From UBA2979 sp963694535 (GTDB lineage Bacteria > Chloroflexota > Dehalococcoidia > UBA2979), in contig CAVODE010000069.1 in the NCBI GenBank assembly GCA_963694535.1, positions 1-9,506 on the forward strand: a stretch of 9,506 nucleotides of DNA, written 5' to 3'. A program made the translations under genes and the position numbers. Shown piece after piece: positions 7,477-9,506 of the stretch. How positions within the stretch are numbered: the first letter of the stretch is position 1; the number at the start of each line of letters is the position of its first letter. The notes beneath the pieces are model-generated. The model searched no databases. It had not been told where the DNA came from and was given only the letters and a program-made list of their open reading frames with translations.

Positions 7477-7923
7477 ATGTCGATTAACCTCAGTGACAGC
7501 GTCGACGGACGACGGAGGAGAGAAGCCGACAGGTGGCTTAGTCAGTCTGGCCACGATCTTGAGTCAGCTCGTTTTATATTGCAGTCTGGAATGTATGCAT
7601 TAGCATGTTTTTTATCTCACCAAACCGCGGAAAAGGCAGTCTCGGCATATCTATACGCTCGAGGAGCTGAGTTGTTATGGGGTCACGGTTTGGCTGACTT
7701 ATGCGAAGATGCCATGGCATTTGAACCATCTTTTGATTTAATTAAATCGAGCGCGGTACAGCTTGATAAACACTACTTGGGGGCACGGTACCCTAGCGTT
7801 CTTCCAGCAGGCGTGCCCTTCGAATCATACTCATCTGAGGATGGAGAACGAGCTCTGGTAATTGCTGAGGATACATACGACTTTGTTGTTGAACAGTTGA
7901 GACTGTACAGGGGAGATAAGTAA
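7477..7923 (+). CDS. HEPN domain protein, partner of the MNT-like gene
   Basis: A 148-residue all-helical HEPN protein (PF05168 type). HEPN proteins pair with nucleotidyltransferases and act as RNases, nucleotide-binding partners or antitoxin/toxin halves. Visible landmarks are RWLSQSGHDLESARFIL (19-35), the second-helix block CFLSHQTAEKAVSAYLYARGAE (44-65), GHGLADL (69-75), and the C-terminal LDKHYLGARYPSVLPAGVPFESYSSEDGERAL (96-127), whose ARYP and Tyr/Ser-Glu-Asp features are typical of this subgroup. The well-known RNase motif Rx4-6H of toxic HEPN domains is not plainly present: Arg62 and His70 are seven residues apart. A toxic RNase role therefore cannot be asserted. The gene starts 11 bases after the MNT-like stop and is the last gene of the predicted operon, facing a convergent gene. 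Confidence 0.85.
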   Translation: MSINLSDSVDGRRRREADRWLSQSGHDLESARFILQSGMYALACFLSHQTAEKAVSAYLYARGAELLWGHGLADLCEDAMAFEPSFDLIKSSAVQLDKHYLGARYPSVLPAGVPFESYSSEDGERALVIAEDTYDFVVEQLRLYRGDK

Positions 7924-7968
7924 CAAGTTTATCTGTAAACGGAAAATTGGTGAGAGTACTAAGTTCAG
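7924..7968. other. Convergent intergenic gap
   Basis: Forty-five bases separate the HEPN stop from the stop of the minus-strand acyl-CoA dehydrogenase-like gene. A small hairpin GTTTA/TAAAC (7927-7931 with 7936-7940, four-base loop) is the only secondary structure noticed. It has no T-run and is too weak to call a terminator. Confidence 0.4.
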
Positions 7969-9141
7969 TTACTTGTCTTTATCAAGTACCGAGGCCGCAA
8001 TTTGTTCGAGTGCACGTCCTTCGATTGGAGGATTAAAGAGTCCACTGCGGACGTCTCGAAAGTAGCGTTCAAGTGGTCTAGATTTTTCAAGTGCTGCGCC
8101 CCCAACAATACGAATAGCTAGGTCTGTGATTTGAATTGCAGAATCGATAGAGTTCAGCTTGGTCATCGTAATTTGAGGCAAAAGATCTGGCCGGTCTTCT
8201 GAGTTAAATTCCCAGTCTTCAGCGGATGTCATTAAGATATTTTTTGACAATCTACGCAGAGATTCCATTCGGGCCACTTGTTCGCGGACGTGTGGAATTT
8301 TGGAAATTGGCGCCGGAGCTCCGGTCGGCTGTCTATTCTTAGCAAAATCAATTGCGTAGTCACATGCGGCAGATGCAACTCCTAAATTAGCTGCGCTAAG
8401 GAGTAGAGGAAACCACGCAGCCCCGTCGATGCCATCATTGGACGGAGATTGTGAATTCGCACGCTGAATAAAGTCATCTGCGTTAACTTTTACGTTTTCG
8501 AATACTATGTCATGGGATCCTGTTGCTCGCATAGACATTGAGTCCCAAGTTTCAGCAATGGATATTCCGGCAATGTCCATCCTTTGAGCAATTCTTGCCG
8601 TATCGTTGCTGCCATCTTCGACTGCAGCAAAAGTAATTGCATAAGTTAGCTGTGGAGCTAGGGTCGACCAAGTTTTACGGCCATTCAGTAGCCATTTTCC
8701 ATTCCCATCAGGAACCAATGTAGTTGCTGGGCGACCACCTCCGCGCGGCGATCCTAATTCAGGCTCCGAAGCGATGTTATTTAGCAGTGATCCATCGGTA
8801 AGCACTGACTCGAACAGTTTTTTTCGAAGATGTTCAGGCCATTTCTTTGCAATTGCTTCAGTTCCAACTGCCATGTGATGCATACCAACACCGAGTGCGG
8901 TGGAACCATCTCCGGAGGCAATTGCGTATTGGGCTAGAGTGAGATCTGTAAGGCCGTAACCTGGGCCACCATATGTTTTGGGGACTGCCGACTTGAGATA
9001 ACCACTGGATCTCATGAGTTCAAAATGTGAATGAGGAAAACTATTATCCCTATCATGTACCGCAGCCGTTTTACTGATTTCGGCTGAGATCATTTGGGCA
9101 AGGTCTAGGAGTTTGGCTTGGTTGTCGGTTTTAGGCCACAT
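7969..9141 (-). CDS. Acyl-CoA dehydrogenase-fold flavoprotein without a visible catalytic Glu
   Basis: A 390-residue protein with the acyl-CoA dehydrogenase fold. The N-terminal helical domain covers about 1-120 with VPKTYGGPGYGL at 53-64. The central beta domain has NIASEPELGSPRGG (132-145), LLNGRKTWSTLAP (151-163) and SMSMRATGSHDIVFENVKV (201-219). The C-terminal helical domain includes IRIVGGAALEKSRPLERYFRDVRSG (343-367). The Glu found in medium-chain enzymes (YEGT) is absent: the stretch after RDVRSG reads LFNPPIEG. The helix-G alternative is also absent, since LLLSAANLGVASAACDYAI (247-264) has no Glu. This pattern, including the NPP ending, is shared with ACAD-fold proteins of uncertain or different chemistry, such as the group D flavin monooxygenases (for example DszC). 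It could be a dehydrogenase with another base, a monooxygenase, or a non-dehydrogenating partner. No clear ribosome site precedes the ATG. It lies 50 bases downstream of an SDR gene on the same strand and may be co-transcribed with it. Confidence 0.85.
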   Translation of the reverse strand: MWPKTDNQAKLLDLAQMISAEISKTAAVHDRDNSFPHSHFELMRSSGYLKSAVPKTYGGPGYGLTDLTLAQYAIASGDGSTALGVGMHHMAVGTEAIAKKWPEHLRKKLFESVLTDGSLLNNIASEPELGSPRGGGRPATTLVPDGNGKWLLNGRKTWSTLAPQLTYAITFAAVEDGSNDTARIAQRMDIAGISIAETWDSMSMRATGSHDIVFENVKVNADDFIQRANSQSPSNDGIDGAAWFPLLLSAANLGVASAACDYAIDFAKNRQPTGAPAPISKIPHVREQVARMESLRRLSKNILMTSAEDWEFNSEDRPDLLPQITMTKLNSIDSAIQITDLAIRIVGGAALEKSRPLERYFRDVRSGLFNPPIEGRALEQIAASVLDKDK

Positions 9142-9149
9142 TTTAATGG

Positions 9150-9164
9150 AAGAACCGGGTTCTT
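9150..9164. promoter_or_regulatory. Perfect 7-bp inverted repeat in the SDR-flavoprotein gap
   Basis: AAGAACC and GGTTCTT flank a single G, giving a 15-base symmetrical site nine bases upstream of the ATG of the minus-strand flavoprotein gene. The compact spacing suits a dimeric regulator site better than a hairpin. A binding role is inferred. Confidence 0.3.
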
Positions 9165-9171
9165 ATTAACG

Positions 9172-9189
9172 AGTTGAATAGACTCAACT
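9172..9189 (-). other. Small hairpin just after the SDR stop codon
   Basis: AGTTGA (9172-9177) and TCAACT (9184-9189) pair around six bases, beginning two bases beyond the SDR stop on the minus strand. No T-run follows, so it is at most a weak attenuating or mRNA-protecting hairpin. Confidence 0.25.
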
Positions 9190-9191
9190 GG

Positions 9192-9506
9192 CTAATAATA
9201 GATTCCGGTCCCAACCCCTCCTCCGGCAGCGATAACTTCACCTGTCACTGCAACAGAAAGTGGAGACGCAAGGAATGTAACAAGCGCGGCTACATCAGAG
9301 GCATCAACTAACTTTCGAATACTGTTTTGGTTCGATAACTCATTTTCAATTTCGGCGCGAGTCTTCTTCTTTTCCTCCATTTGTTCACGTATACGCGACT
9401 CAGTCGCTTCGGTTCGAGTCAAACCTGGGTGGATACAGCTAACTGTGATTCCAGAAGGCCCAAGCTCATCAGCTAGGTTTTTTGTCAATGCTGCCACAGC
9501 TACATT
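9192..9506 (-). CDS. Short-chain dehydrogenase/reductase, C-terminal part, cut by window edge
   Basis: The last 104 codons of an SDR-family NAD(P)-dependent oxidoreductase. The frame runs off the right edge, so the GTG at 9497 is internal and the real start is outside. The visible part begins with NVAVAALTKNLADELGPSGITVSCIHPGLTRT, the helix after the catalytic YxxxK and the following strand with the conserved PG motif; the YxxxK and the N-terminal TGxxxGxG nucleotide site lie outside. A charged helical stretch (SRIREQMEEKKKTRAEIENEL) replaces the usual flexible substrate loop. DASDVAALVTFLASPLSVAVTGEVIAAGGGVG is the standard SDR ending. It lies 50 bases upstream of the flavoprotein gene on the same strand, and the two may share a catabolic pathway. 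The substrate is not readable. Confidence 0.9.
   Translation of the reverse strand, partial: NVAVAALTKNLADELGPSGITVSCIHPGLTRTEATESRIREQMEEKKKTRAEIENELSNQNSIRKLVDASDVAALVTFLASPLSVAVTGEVIAAGGGVGTGIYY

Larger units (their letters stand above)
3466..7923 (+). other. Predicted five-gene operon: DUF1800, DUF1501, NHL, MNT-like, HEPN
   Basis: Five same-strand genes follow each other with gaps of 39, 24, 4 and 11 bases, and no terminator-like hairpin with a T-run was seen between them. The block is separated from the upstream acyl-CoA dehydrogenase by a 92-base gap with a promoter candidate, and it ends at a convergent gene. Co-transcription is inferred from spacing. The first two genes are a well-known pair; the joining of the NHL and MNT-HEPN genes to them is the unusual part. 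Confidence 0.6.

Noticed and set aside
7477..7923. Calling the MNT-HEPN pair a toxin-antitoxin system
   Set aside because: The nucleotidyltransferase motif is altered and the RNase motif of toxic HEPN proteins is not visible, so the label would go beyond the sequence.
7918..7974. Inverted repeat AAGTAAC / GTTACTT spanning the convergent gap as a bidirectional terminator
   Set aside because: It arises because both genes end in AAG-TAA; the loop is about 43 bases and no T-run follows.

Overview
The window looks like an ordinary piece of a Gram-negative bacterial chromosome with moderately AT-leaning base composition (by impression, low-to-mid 40s % GC). Most genes have clear Shine-Dalgarno starts. 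The gene set is a copper P-type ATPase, two acyl-CoA dehydrogenase-fold flavoproteins, a short-chain dehydrogenase, and a DUF1800/DUF1501 pair. This fits an aerobic heterotrophic proteobacterium, possibly a marine gammaproteobacterium, but nothing here fixes the taxonomy. No rRNA, tRNA, CRISPR, IS element or phage gene was seen, and no gene-free stretch exceeds about 100 bases.

Layout. (1) 1-2100 (+): 3' part of a copper-exporting P1B-type ATPase, cut by the window edge. (2) 2192-3373 (+): an acyl-CoA dehydrogenase with an intact helix-G catalytic Glu. (3) 3466-7923 (+): five closely spaced genes that look like one operon: DUF1800 protein, DUF1501 protein (alkaline-phosphatase superfamily), an NHL beta-propeller, a small nucleotidyltransferase-fold protein with an altered active-site motif, and a HEPN protein. 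A candidate extended -10 promoter embedded in a perfect 12-bp palindrome precedes it. (4) 7969-9506 (-): a second acyl-CoA dehydrogenase-fold protein without a visible catalytic Glu. Upstream of it on the same strand is the C-terminal part of an SDR oxidoreductase cut by the right edge. The two blocks converge at about 7924-7968.

How the genes may work together. The two acyl-CoA dehydrogenase-like proteins and the SDR suggest acyl-CoA or lipid/steroid-like catabolism, without a defined substrate. The most interesting part is the five-gene block. DUF1800 and DUF1501 proteins usually occur as a pair, and DUF1501 proteins usually carry a Tat export signal. Here neither has a visible signal peptide, and both are followed by a beta-propeller and an MNT-HEPN pair, a pairing otherwise known from toxin-antitoxin and nucleotide-signalling contexts. 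If the genes are truly co-transcribed, this could be a cytoplasmic module combining a phosphatase-fold hydrolase, a scaffold and a nucleotidyltransferase/HEPN regulator. That function is inference only.
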